Shown here piece after piece: positions 45,612 through 53,800 of a stretch of 64,000 nt of DNA. Position 1 is the stretch's first letter, and each line of letters begins with the position of its first letter. The notes below the pieces were generated by a model. The model saw only the letters and a program-made list of their open reading frames with translations. It had not been told where the DNA came from and ran no database searches. This DNA comes from Nodosilinea sp. WJT8-NPBG4 (GTDB lineage: Bacteria; Cyanobacteriota; Cyanobacteriia; Phormidesmidales; Phormidesmidaceae). Position numbers and translations under genes: made by a program. The stretch spans positions 124,001-188,000 of the forward strand of contig JAHHHQ010000041.1 in the NCBI GenBank assembly GCA_019359285.1, given 5' to 3'.

Positions 45612-45800
45612 TTAGCGCTTTGAACCCCAACGCCGCTGCTTCTGGCGAGCGATGGTTTTGCGCTTCTTCTTTTCGATCGGGGTTTCAAAGTGGCGATTTT
45701 TCCGCATATCCGAAAAAATGCCAGCCCGAGCTACCTTGCGCTTAAAGCGTCGTAGGGCCGATTCAATGTTTTCGTCTTCTCCCAATACAACCTGGGCCAT
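45612..45800 (-). CDS. rpsU: 30S ribosomal protein S21
   Basis: The 62-residue product is bS21: [25 protein letters not shown] N-terminus, then REMRKN-like [12 protein letters not shown] and a very basic C-terminus. S21 helps the small subunit in initiation. The start at 45800 has AGGAGA just upstream on the coding strand; a reading that extends to 45923 runs through the intergenic hairpins and is rejected. The rbp gene lies 146 bases upstream on the same strand, an rbp-rpsU arrangement known from Anabaena. Three hairpins lie between them. Confidence 0.96.
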   Translation of the reverse strand: MAQVVLGEDENIESALRRFKRKVARAGIFSDMRKNRHFETPIEKKKRKTIARQKQRRWGSKR

Positions 45801-45866
45801 TAGTTCTCCTAAAAATTTGCTAACGCGGGTAAAGCAGCGCTCTAGTAGCGTCAGCCTAAAACCACT

Positions 45867-45937
45867 GGGTATCGCTGAACGCGATACCCTACTTCGACAG
45901 CCCGCAGGCTGAGATATGGCCAAGGGCCTTGGCCATA
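45867..45937 (-). promoter_or_regulatory. Three consecutive hairpins between rbp and rpsU
   Basis: In + coordinates: GGGTATCGC (45867-45875) with GCGATACCC (45881-45889); CAGCC (45898-45902) with GGCTG (45907-45911); TATGGCCAAGG (45915-45925) with CCTTGGCCATA (45927-45937). No T-tract follows directly on the - strand, so they may process or partly attenuate the rbp-rpsU transcript. Confidence 0.65.
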
Positions 45938-45946
45938 CCTAGTTGC

Positions 45947-46261
45947 TTAGCGACGGCTGTTGTTCCAGCCGCCGCCGCCGCCACCACCGCTACCACCGCT
46001 ACCACCGCCACCACGTGACTCCCTGGGGCGAGCTTTGTTGACCTTTAGGTCGCGCCCCATCCACTCAGCACCATCGAGGGCCTCGATGGCTTTGTCTTCG
46101 TCGGCTTCGCTTTCCATTTCGACAAAGGCAAAACCACGAGGACGACCGGTCTCACGATCGGTGGGCAGGCTAACCCGGCTGACAGCACCGTATTCAGCAA
46201 AGACCTCGGTGATCTGGTCTTGGGTGGCGGTAAAGGCCAAATTCCCTACGTAAATCGACAT
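45947..46261 (-). CDS. RRM-type RNA-binding protein with Gly-rich tail
   Basis: The 104-residue product is a single RNA-recognition motif protein with RNP2 IYVGNL (residues 3-8) and RNP1 RGFAFVEM (42-49), then a Gly/Ser-rich tail ending WNNSRR. Cyanobacterial Rbp proteins of this type bind single-stranded RNA, and several are cold-induced. The link with rpsU downstream matches the Anabaena rbpA1-rpsU arrangement. The Shine-Dalgarno GGAGA lies 7 bases before the ATG but can pair with an upstream TACATCTCC, which suggests control of translation by RNA folding. Promoter elements are not clear. Confidence 0.94.
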   Translation of the reverse strand: MSIYVGNLAFTATQDQITEVFAEYGAVSRVSLPTDRETGRPRGFAFVEMESEADEDKAIEALDGAEWMGRDLKVNKARPRESRGGGGSGGSGGGGGGGWNNSRR

Positions 46262-46264
46262 GGA

Positions 46265-46314
46265 TACATCTCCAAATAGAGAGAGAAGGAATAGAAAGTT
46301 ATCAAGGAGATGTA
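46265..46314 (-). promoter_or_regulatory. Hairpin that would hide the rbp ribosome-binding site
   Basis: On the coding strand TACATCTCC (46314-46306) is perfectly complementary to GGAGATGTA (46273-46265), which contains the rbp Shine-Dalgarno sequence. The loop is 32 bases. The 9-base stem would sequester the ribosome-binding site. Confidence 0.6.
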
Positions 46315-46431
46315 CTCAACTAAGGACTAAGCCAAGCCGGTAATGCAACTAACAACTTGCTTGTCACACGATAGCACAGGGCTACCTTGTGACCAGTATG
46401 GGGCGAGCGCAAACTGGCCTGCCAGAGTCGT

Positions 46432-46635
46432 CTAATCCTCCGGCAGTACCCATTTAGGCGGCCGTGAGGCACGCTCCATCATCCTGCGCTGCACAGCCTC
46501 GTCGGCCATTTCAAGCATCTTATCAAGGGGAGTGTCAGAAATAAATTTTGACGCTTCGGCAGTGTACTTCAGGTTGGGGCAGTCGTTCCCCAGCACACAG
46601 CCGTCTTTACAGTCTACTGCGCAATTAATCGCCAT
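46432..46635 (-). CDS. Small Cys-containing protein, unknown function
   Basis: The 67-residue product has four cysteines near the N-terminus (C5, C9, C13, C19, in MAINCAVDCKDGCVLGNDC), possibly a metal or iron-sulfur site, then a helical part (LDKMLEMADEAVQRRMMERA) and the end PPKWVLPED. It looks like a conserved small cyanobacterial protein without known function. It lies upstream of rbp on the same strand, 170 bases away, and probably has its own promoter. Confidence 0.75.
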   Translation of the reverse strand: MAINCAVDCKDGCVLGNDCPNLKYTAEASKFISDTPLDKMLEMADEAVQRRMMERASRPPKWVLPED

Positions 46636-46802
46636 TGTCTTTTTAGCCTCATAACGTCAGCGTTAGGGCAAAACTCACTTTTAAAAAGCCCTTAAAAATT
46701 GTAACAACCTGCGCTCGCGCCGTCGTCGAGCCATTGTGTAGAGAATTTCCTTGGGGCTGCTCTAGACCAGGGTAGAGTTAGCAAAACGCGATCGAGGTTG
46801 TC

Positions 46803-46949
46803 ATGGGCCTACCCCCCGACGCTCAGCCCCGCTGGCCCCTATGGCTTTTGGGAGCAACGCTACTCCTGCTCTTAGGGATTGCTTACCTGTATTGGAGAGA
46901 CCCAGCCCTGCTCAGTTGGCCAGTTTTAGGGACAGGGCGGCCAATTTAG
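46803..46949 (+). CDS. 48-residue single-helix membrane peptide
   Basis: A short frame encodes MGLPPDAQPRWPL, then a hydrophobic helix (WLLGATLLLLLGIAYLYW, about residues 14-31) and a short tail with RDPALLSWPVLGTG. GAGG at 46794-46797 lies 5 bases before the ATG, which supports translation. It resembles the many tiny cyanobacterial membrane proteins, some of which are photosystem or NDH subunits, but I do not recognise it. Confidence 0.5.
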   Translation: MGLPPDAQPRWPLWLLGATLLLLLGIAYLYWRDPALLSWPVLGTGRPI

Positions 46950-47042
46950 AGCTGAAGGCCAGAGACGACGGGTACCCAGAGAGTTTTCAGAGAATTTTTC
47001 GGTAGCATCGGGGCAAGCAATGAGACTGTGTGGCTCGTAACT

Positions 47043-48977
47043 ATGGCGATTTGTCGGTTTTTTCTGGTTTTTGGGGTCTCACTGAGCTTGACCACGGGCG
47101 CAATAGTCGGTGAGCCCCTAAGGGCGATCGCACCAGTACCGACGGCAAAACCAGCACCGACTACAGGATTAGGCATTCAAAAGTCAGAGGTTCTCATTGC
47201 TCAGAGCCTACCGAGGCGCTTGCTGCGATCGCCGTTAAGAATGATGGCGAGCATCTCCCCAGCCCTCTTGCTGGCTAGCCTGAGCCTAGCAGGCGGCGCG
47301 TTTATTGCTCTGGCTTGGCTGCATGTTTATCAACAGCAGCGCCGCTGGCAGCGGGTAGAGCTAGCTCGCCAGGAAGTGAAGGCCTTTCGTGAGCGCGAGC
47401 CAATTAAAAATGTGCTGGATATTCTCGACTACGAAGAGTACCGCATGTTTTATATCAAGCATCCCGAAGATGGTCGGCTAATTAGCTTTGAAGCCAATGA
47501 CCATCGCCTGCGGCGGGCGCTGCGATCGCACGATCAGATGGTCAAGATGCGCAATGGCCTCGATGAGCTCAAGCACCGAGCCAGTCAGAAAAACACCTTT
47601 TCCCCCAAAGCCTTGGAGCTGGTGCAGCGGTACGACAGCGAAGAGTTCATCATTGAGATCACCCTGCGCGACTGGTTTGAATCATTTCTCGGCGGCCTAG
47701 AGTATTTCGAAACCATGATCGAGTCGGGCCTGGTGACGGCCGAGGAGATCAAGCCCTTCATCATTTATTGGATCAATTTGATTGGCGATCGCCGCTACCG
47801 ACACAAGGGTGGCTCTGGGTTTTACGACAAGCTGTTTCACTACATCTACTGGGCAGGCTACAGACGGGTGCAAAAGCTGTTTGAGCGCTTTGGCTTTAAG
47901 ATTTTGCCACCCCCTTACAGCACCCACGACTTTAGCGGCATTGAGATAGAAGATGGCAAGTACGACACCTACCGCGCCCTCTACCTGGCCAAAGCTGCCC
48001 ACCTGGTCTACGAAGACCGCGACTATGTCACCGACATTTCACGACTGTGGCTTAGCGATGACATCGACAACCGCTGGAAGCAGCTCAGCGCCGATAAGTA
48101 TGTGGTCGAGGTGCTGAAAACTTGGCTCCAAGAGGGCGAAAAAGCCAGCATCCGCGATATTCGCGACAATTTCATGTACCTCGACATGCGGCTCACTGAC
48201 ACTCAGGCATTTATATTTCGGCGGGACAACAACCTGATTTTGGTGTTTAAGGGCATCCAGCAGCTCAGCGATTGGAAGACGAACCTCAAGATTCGCCTGA
48301 AAGAATTCACGGTATTGGCCGATCAAGAGACCGTACCGCCGACGGGACGGGTCCACCGAGGCTTTTTAGATGCCTGGCAAAGTGTAGAAAAGCAGGTAGT
48401 GTACTACCTGAAAAAGTGGCGCACCCCCGACACCAAGCTGTGGGTAACCGGCCACGGCTTAGGCGGTGCCCTGGCGGCGGTGGCCACTATTTCCTTGGAA
48501 ACCCAGGGGTTTGAGGTCAGCGGGCTCTATACCTTTGGCCAGCCCCGGGTGGCCGACTGGAAGCTAGTTAACTACATGAATGAGCGGATGGGCGATCGCA
48601 TCGTCCGCTATGTCAACAACAATGACATCGTACCGATGATTCCACCGCAGATTATTCCCTGGTTACCGACACGGGTGTATGGCCACATGGGCCAGTTTCG
48701 CTACTTCAGCGACTCTGGTAGCCTGCGCCGCCAGTCCTTCATGTTCCAGCGCTTCCCCGACCGGCTATTCGGCATGATTCACGCCATTTTTACCTCCGGT
48801 ACCCCCGATGCAGTAGATGATCACAAGATGGAGTTCTACGTGGCCAACCTGCAAAAGGCGCTCGATCGCGAAGAAGAAGAGGCCAAGCTCGAAATTGAGC
48901 AGGGCATGATCAGCGGCGACTTTGTCGAGGGTATGAAAGAACGCATGCGGGCGCGGCGCAGCAGCCCTGAGGGGTAG
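47043..48977 (+). CDS. Lipase class 3-fold protein lacking the catalytic serine
   Basis: The product has 644 residues from the ATG at 47043 (a GTG at 47028 is possible). It has an N-terminal signal or membrane segment, a second hydrophobic segment (about residues 75-95) followed by basic residues, and a helical middle region (100-300). The C-terminal lipase-3 domain (about 310-600) carries the nucleophile elbow as VTGHGLGGALA: the usual Ser is Gly472 (codon GGC). The putative catalytic Asp (NNDIVPMIPP) and His (YGHMG) are kept. It may be an inactive scaffold or use another residue. G-rich repeat DNA overlaps its stop codon. It converges with the zinc-ribbon/binding-protein gene. Confidence 0.85.
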   Translation: MAICRFFLVFGVSLSLTTGAIVGEPLRAIAPVPTAKPAPTTGLGIQKSEVLIAQSLPRRLLRSPLRMMASISPALLLASLSLAGGAFIALAWLHVYQQQRRWQRVELARQEVKAFREREPIKNVLDILDYEEYRMFYIKHPEDGRLISFEANDHRLRRALRSHDQMVKMRNGLDELKHRASQKNTFSPKALELVQRYDSEEFIIEITLRDWFESFLGGLEYFETMIESGLVTAEEIKPFIIYWINLIGDRRYRHKGGSGFYDKLFHYIYWAGYRRVQKLFERFGFKILPPPYSTHDFSGIEIEDGKYDTYRALYLAKAAHLVYEDRDYVTDISRLWLSDDIDNRWKQLSADKYVVEVLKTWLQEGEKASIRDIRDNFMYLDMRLTDTQAFIFRRDNNLILVFKGIQQLSDWKTNLKIRLKEFTVLADQETVPPTGRVHRGFLDAWQSVEKQVVYYLKKWRTPDTKLWVTGHGLGGALAAVATISLETQGFEVSGLYTFGQPRVADWKLVNYMNERMGDRIVRYVNNNDIVPMIPPQIIPWLPTRVYGHMGQFRYFSDSGSLRRQSFMFQRFPDRLFGMIHAIFTSGTPDAVDDHKMEFYVANLQKALDREEEEAKLEIEQGMISGDFVEGMKERMRARRSSPEG

Positions 48978-49061
48978 ATGGGTGAGGGGTAAGGGGTAGA
49001 TGGGTGAGGGGTTAATGTTTTCTCAAGTCCATCTACCCTCCTACCCCCTACTCCCCACCCC
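48978..49061. repeat. G-rich then C-rich repeat pair between converging genes
   Basis: The lipase-like stop TAG is part of TAGATGGGTGAGGGGTAAGG-type sequence (48975 to about 49012). A C-rich counterpart (CCATCTACCCTCCTACCCCC and similar) occupies about 49027-49063, reaching the stop of the converging gene. The two can form a hairpin and may serve as a two-way 3'-end structure. Confidence 0.75.
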
Positions 49062-50621
49062 CTACGGCAGGGGCACAAAGTCAAAGCCGGTGCCTGAGCG
49101 GCTACCGGGTTTAACCTCGACCAGCAGAACGGTGGTATTGCGATCGCCCGACGGCAAAAAGTTGATCGCTCCTGTGGATCCATTTGCTGAGAATCCTTGG
49201 GTGGTCAGAGCTTGACCGATCGCAGCTCGTCCTGAAGTGCCGCTGCCGGGAGCGACATTCCCTACGGTGCGGGCTGAACTCAACACCTGAAATGCGTCGT
49301 AGCTAAGGGCGGTGCGCCAGTTGACATCGCCGCCCCAGAGGCCAGAGGCTGTCTGGGCAAAAGGCGGGGCCGATTTCAGCGGATGCCAGGGGACGGTGAC
49401 TACGGTGCCTGTTAGGCTGGCCCCGCCCTTTTCCAGAGCATCAATGCGGTAGAAAGCATCGCCAGCCAGTACCGGCAGCTGACCATTGTTGAGCTGGGCG
49501 ACGGCGATCGCCGCGTCAAAGGTGGCCGAATCGGGCAGCAGCACCACGGCATCGGCCCCGCTGCCCTGCAACTCCGCCGCTGGATTGCCCTGAGCCAAAT
49601 CGACCAGTTTGGCCACCTGTCCCCCTTCTAGACCCAGGGTGGTGGAGAACGCATCTTGCAGCGACTTGCTGTAGGAGCTTTGAGAGTTGTAGTAGACGAT
49701 GGGTTTGCTCTTGCCCAGAGTAAGCATGTGGCGAGCTAGAGTGGTGCCCGTGAACTGGTCACTGGGAATCACCCGAAACACAAAATTGCCGCCTTCCCTG
49801 GGCAGCGTGGTCAGCTCTGTGGTGGTGCTGGTGGGGGAGATCATCGGCAGCTGCCCCTGCTGGTAAACGGGTGCGGCCGCCAGGGTGGTGGTGCTGGTGC
49901 CGTGGCCAATGACGCCAATGACATCGGGGTCTTGGACTAGAGTGTTGGCGATCGCGGCGGCCTGGCCCGCATTGTTGTAATCGTTGGCAACTAGCACCTT
50001 CACGGGGGTGCCGGCTTTGATCGCCTCATCCTGAGCCTGGGCCACGCCGCGCAGCAGCTCACGGGCGGTATTGGGGGAGTCGCCAATGGGCACTACAGCA
50101 GCGATACCCAGGGCGGGGTTAGCCCCAATTCGAGCATTGTTGAGGTAGATCAGCGCTTCGGGGTCGTTGCGAACAGCGTTACGGGCCGCCTCAAACCGCG
50201 CGGCGGCAGTAGCATAGTCGCCCGAGGCGTAGGCGGCAGCCCCGGCTTGCATATCGGGGTTGGAAGCATCAGTAAAGAGGATGCGATCGCCCCAGCTCAG
50301 CGCATTGGTGACATCAGCGGGCTGGCCTGGGGTGGTCATCGGTGTAGCGGCGGTGGACGTCGCGTCGGCATCAGCTGTGGGATCGGTGGGGGTAGTCGAT
50401 ATCGCCGTCGGAGACTGCGGCGTATCCTTACGCACAAAGGCGTTGTAGCCTGTGAAGCCCAGCGCTGCTAGAAAGATGGCCGCCCCAACCCCGGCGATCA
50501 GAGGAGCGATAGACTTGCTCTTTTTCAAAGGTTGGCCGCAAATTTCACACTTCTGGGCCGTGGTGGAGTTTTCTTCGTAGCCGCACTTGGGGCAGGTGAC
50601 GTGGTTGAAGCTGTCGGTCAT
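49062..50621 (-). CDS. Zinc-ribbon / membrane segment / periplasmic-binding-protein fusion
   Basis: The 519-residue product has an N-terminal zinc ribbon (C10-P-K-C13 and C25-E-I-C28), one membrane helix (about residues 40-62) and a Thr/Pro-rich linker. A short TPR-like part (MQAGAAAYASGDYATAAARFEAARNAV) and a type 1 periplasmic-binding domain of the branched-chain amino acid receptor kind (about 165-510) follow. Similar TPR plus binding-protein parts occur in other cyanobacterial membrane proteins. With the ribbon in the cytoplasm and the binding domain outside, it could act as a transmembrane sensor. No ABC permease or ATPase is nearby. It lies downstream of the tubulin-like gene on the same strand. 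Confidence 0.85.
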   Translation of the reverse strand: MTDSFNHVTCPKCGYEENSTTAQKCEICGQPLKKSKSIAPLIAGVGAAIFLAALGFTGYNAFVRKDTPQSPTAISTTPTDPTADADATSTAATPMTTPGQPADVTNALSWGDRILFTDASNPDMQAGAAAYASGDYATAAARFEAARNAVRNDPEALIYLNNARIGANPALGIAAVVPIGDSPNTARELLRGVAQAQDEAIKAGTPVKVLVANDYNNAGQAAAIANTLVQDPDVIGVIGHGTSTTTLAAAPVYQQGQLPMISPTSTTTELTTLPREGGNFVFRVIPSDQFTGTTLARHMLTLGKSKPIVYYNSQSSYSKSLQDAFSTTLGLEGGQVAKLVDLAQGNPAAELQGSGADAVVLLPDSATFDAAIAVAQLNNGQLPVLAGDAFYRIDALEKGGASLTGTVVTVPWHPLKSAPPFAQTASGLWGGDVNWRTALSYDAFQVLSSARTVGNVAPGSGTSGRAAIGQALTTQGFSANGSTGAINFLPSGDRNTTVLLVEVKPGSRSGTGFDFVPLP

Positions 50622-50806
50622 GGCGAATGGGTGGATGAGTGGATGGGTAGGGAGTGGATGAGTAGGGAGTGGATGGGTGGGGAGAAGGGCTAAGTTTTGA
50701 GTTTTGAATTGAAGAAGTCGGGTAGTTTGGGTGCAGCGCCAGCAGAAACCAGCCTACGACAGGCTCAGAACTCAAAACTAAGCATTCAAAACTCAAAACT
50801 TTCTTC
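50622..50806. repeat. 15-base tandem repeats plus 18-base inverted repeat
   Basis: Three tandem 15-base units of the form GTGGATGGGTAGGGA lie at 50639-50653, 50654-50668 and 50669-50683, ending near the start of the zinc-ribbon gene. A perfect 18-base inverted repeat AAGTTTTGAGTTTTGAAT (50692-50709) / ATTCAAAACTCAAAACTT (50784-50801) flanks about 74 bases. Both repeat families of the window meet here. Confidence 0.85.
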
Positions 50807-53800
50807 CTACGGTCGATTCATTTCGGCGCGCACGTTGTCTTCGATGGTGGCAACCTGCTCGTTGTTGAGACCCAGTTCTTCCTGGAGGTCGAGCAGTTGG
50901 GCCTGCTCTTCTAGGTCAATGTCGCCGTCGTTGTCGAGAAAGGCGCGGAACATCAAGCCATATTCGGCGGCGGCTTGCTCGATGGTGTTTTGGGGCAGGT
51001 ATTGGGCGGCGATCGCATTGGCATCGGCCACTGAGACCCCGTACTTCACCCGAAATTTTTCTAGCAGTTCTAGCTCCGTGGGCGAGGGATTGCCGCGCCG
51101 GTAGCAGGTCTCAACTAGCTTGGCGTATTTAACCATGTTCTCGGAGTCGAGGGCGGGGGGCGGGGGGGAAGATAGAGGAGATGGGGAGGGTGGGGAAGAT
51201 GGGGTAGTGGGTGAGGGAGTGGCGGGTGCATCGGAGGGGATGAAGAGGCGGTGGGTGGTGACGAAGTTGGAAATCGCCTCCTGGATGCGCTTGTAATCCT
51301 CGCTGTCGGAGCCGCCGGGGAGGCTTTGCTCCTGTTGTTGCAGGTAGGTCATCACTTGGGTATAGAGGGCCTGCTTTTGGGGCTTGGTAGCGGCCTGTTC
51401 GCCGATCGCCCGAATCGCTCCATCTAGGGTTTCGGCCAGTCGCCGGTTTTGGTCGGTGAGTAGGAAATCTTCGGCCTCTTCCCAGGTGTCTCCCATGACT
51501 TCGGTTTTGTCGAAGCCGGTAAGCTTGTCGCGGTAGGTGAATTTGACCTCGGCGAAGCCGGTAACCCGGTTGTCTTCCTGACGCACCAGGCCCAGGGCGT
51601 TGGCCAACATTAGGTTGTAGCGGGCCTGCCGTTCATTGCTGGTTTCGGGCATGACATCGCCAAACTGGCGGTAGTCTTGGTGGGTATGAAGGGGGTTGTG
51701 GTCAGCTTGGGAAACGGCGCGGTAGAGCGATCGCATCCGCTCCATGCCCTCAATCAGTCGCAGCGGGAAGGCTCCTGTCTCCTGCACAAAGTAGATGTGG
51801 TAAGGGTCGTTGAGGGGACGAATTTCCTTGTCGGTGACGGTGCTGGTTTTGCGAATCATCGGCAGCAGAGCCGACACTGCCGGGTCGGTGGGTTTGCTGC
51901 CGCCCTGAATGCCGACGAGTTTTTGGTACTTCTCTAGCTTGTCGTCCCAGCCCAGCTTCTTTTGCTCCTGGCTGAGGCGCAAAAAGGCCTCCGATTTCTC
52001 GAAGGTAGTTTTGATCTGGGCCTCCTGCATCTCGACGGTGGGGTACTGTTCCAAAAATTTGCGGGCAGTGGAAATATCGAGCTGGCTGCGGCGGCGAAAG
52101 ACATCCATAGCCTGACCCAGCAGCCGCTCGTAGAGATCTTTGGTCTTGAGGGCATCGTAGGGGTAGAGGTCAAACAGGCGCACTCGCAGTTCTTCGAGCA
52201 CCTGCTGGGAGAGGGTTTGGCAGAGGGTTTCTTCCTGGTCGGCAACGGTTTTGCGGTAGGCGGCGTCGATTTCTTTTTCGTCGTAGAGCAGAATGCCGTT
52301 GACCGTCAGGCCCCCAGTCTCCCGGGTATAGACACGCTCTTTATCCTTCAGTTCGACCTGAACATTGCTTAGCACCGTCTCCAAGGCAGTGAGATCGACC
52401 AGCAGTTGGTCAATTTCTTCGCGCAGGCCGTCGAGCAGCATGACTCCCAGGGTGCGAGCTTTGACCTCGACTTTAGAGACGTAAATCTGCTCTAGGGCCT
52501 GCATGATGCCTTGAAAGTCGTCTTCAATGACTTTCTTGCGGTTGAGCATCATCATCTGCTTGGCATGATTGTCGATCTGCTTCAGCAGGGTTTGCAGGGC
52601 GTTTTGGGCCGATCGCTCACGAGGTAGCCAGTGTTTCTGCCGATCTTGGTCGAATCTGCTGCGAAAATCGGCAAACACCTCAATTAAGACTTCCAGAAAT
52701 TGCCGGGTGAATTTTGGCCCCCGAAAGCGATCTTCCACCATCACGTAGACGGCAGCCCGTAGTTCCTTACGCTTTTCAGGGATCAGCCAGCTGAGGTTGT
52801 CCCACATTTTTTGAAAGTAGTCGCTCCAGCGCTTGGGGTCGGTGCCGGTGTCGTTGAAGTGGGGAGAATATTTTTCCTGCTCGTTGGAGATAAATCGCTG
52901 GAGATTTTCAAAGGGAATGTTGAGGTCGTTGCGGCGCTTGCGCACCCCGGCCACCCAGTCGGCGACTTCCTTGGCGTAGGGCTTTTTGTTGTCGCCCATG
53001 CTGATGCTGTCGATCACCTGGTGGTCGTGCTCCGATTCCGCCAAAAACAGACCGGGCAGAATCTCGGTGCGAATCAGGTCGGACATGGCTGCCGGGGCCG
53101 GGGTGGGGTTGCTCCACCAGTCCACCAGCTTGGCCGCGAGGCGGGCTGAGCAGGCGTTCAGCACTCGCTCGACCGGAAACTGAATGCTGGAGAGGCCAAA
53201 GCTCATGAAATTTTGCGGGTAGCCCAGGGCGTCGGGGCTGGCCCAGTGCTTGCGCACGTTGTCGCGCACCAACTTTTTGTACTGGCTAAAGCCGGAGCTA
53301 AAGTCGAGAAACACGTTCTGTGCCACCATTTCCAGCACGTCGCCCAGGGTGGGAAAGGTAACTTTGTCGTTGCTGTTACCCACCAGGTAGGTGAAGTTGA
53401 AGGGCACATCAAGCCCGCTCTGGGAGGTGATGCGATCGCTCTGGCTGTCGCTGTATTGAGCGTCAAAGCGGGTATCGCTCCGGCTGTAGTGGTTGAGCTC
53501 CATTAGGGCGGCGTAGGCGTTGGCGATGACGCGATCGCCCAATCCCGAAAAGGCCCCCGGCAGCACCAAAAAAGCGCTGGTCTGCGGCAGTTCTGACACC
53601 GGCACCCAGTCGCGCAGGTTGTAGGCCAGATCCATCACCATGCCGGAGCCGGTGCCGCCGGAGAGCGAGCAGACCACAAAGATGTTGATGCCCTTGTCGA
53701 GCTGCACCTTCCAGCGATCGAGCATGAATTTTTCATGGCCGACGATGCGCCCCTTGGCCTTGGTGAAATAGTCTTTGATCAGCGGGTAGTTGAGGCTGAA

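Noticed and set aside
45801..45923. 41-residue N-terminal extension of S21
   Set aside because: It runs through intergenic hairpins. The start at 45800 gives the standard S21 N-terminus with AGGAGA upstream.
50639..50683. Regular repeats resembling a small CRISPR array
   Set aside because: The 15-base units are directly adjacent with no spacers, belong to an interspersed repeat family, and no cas genes are present.
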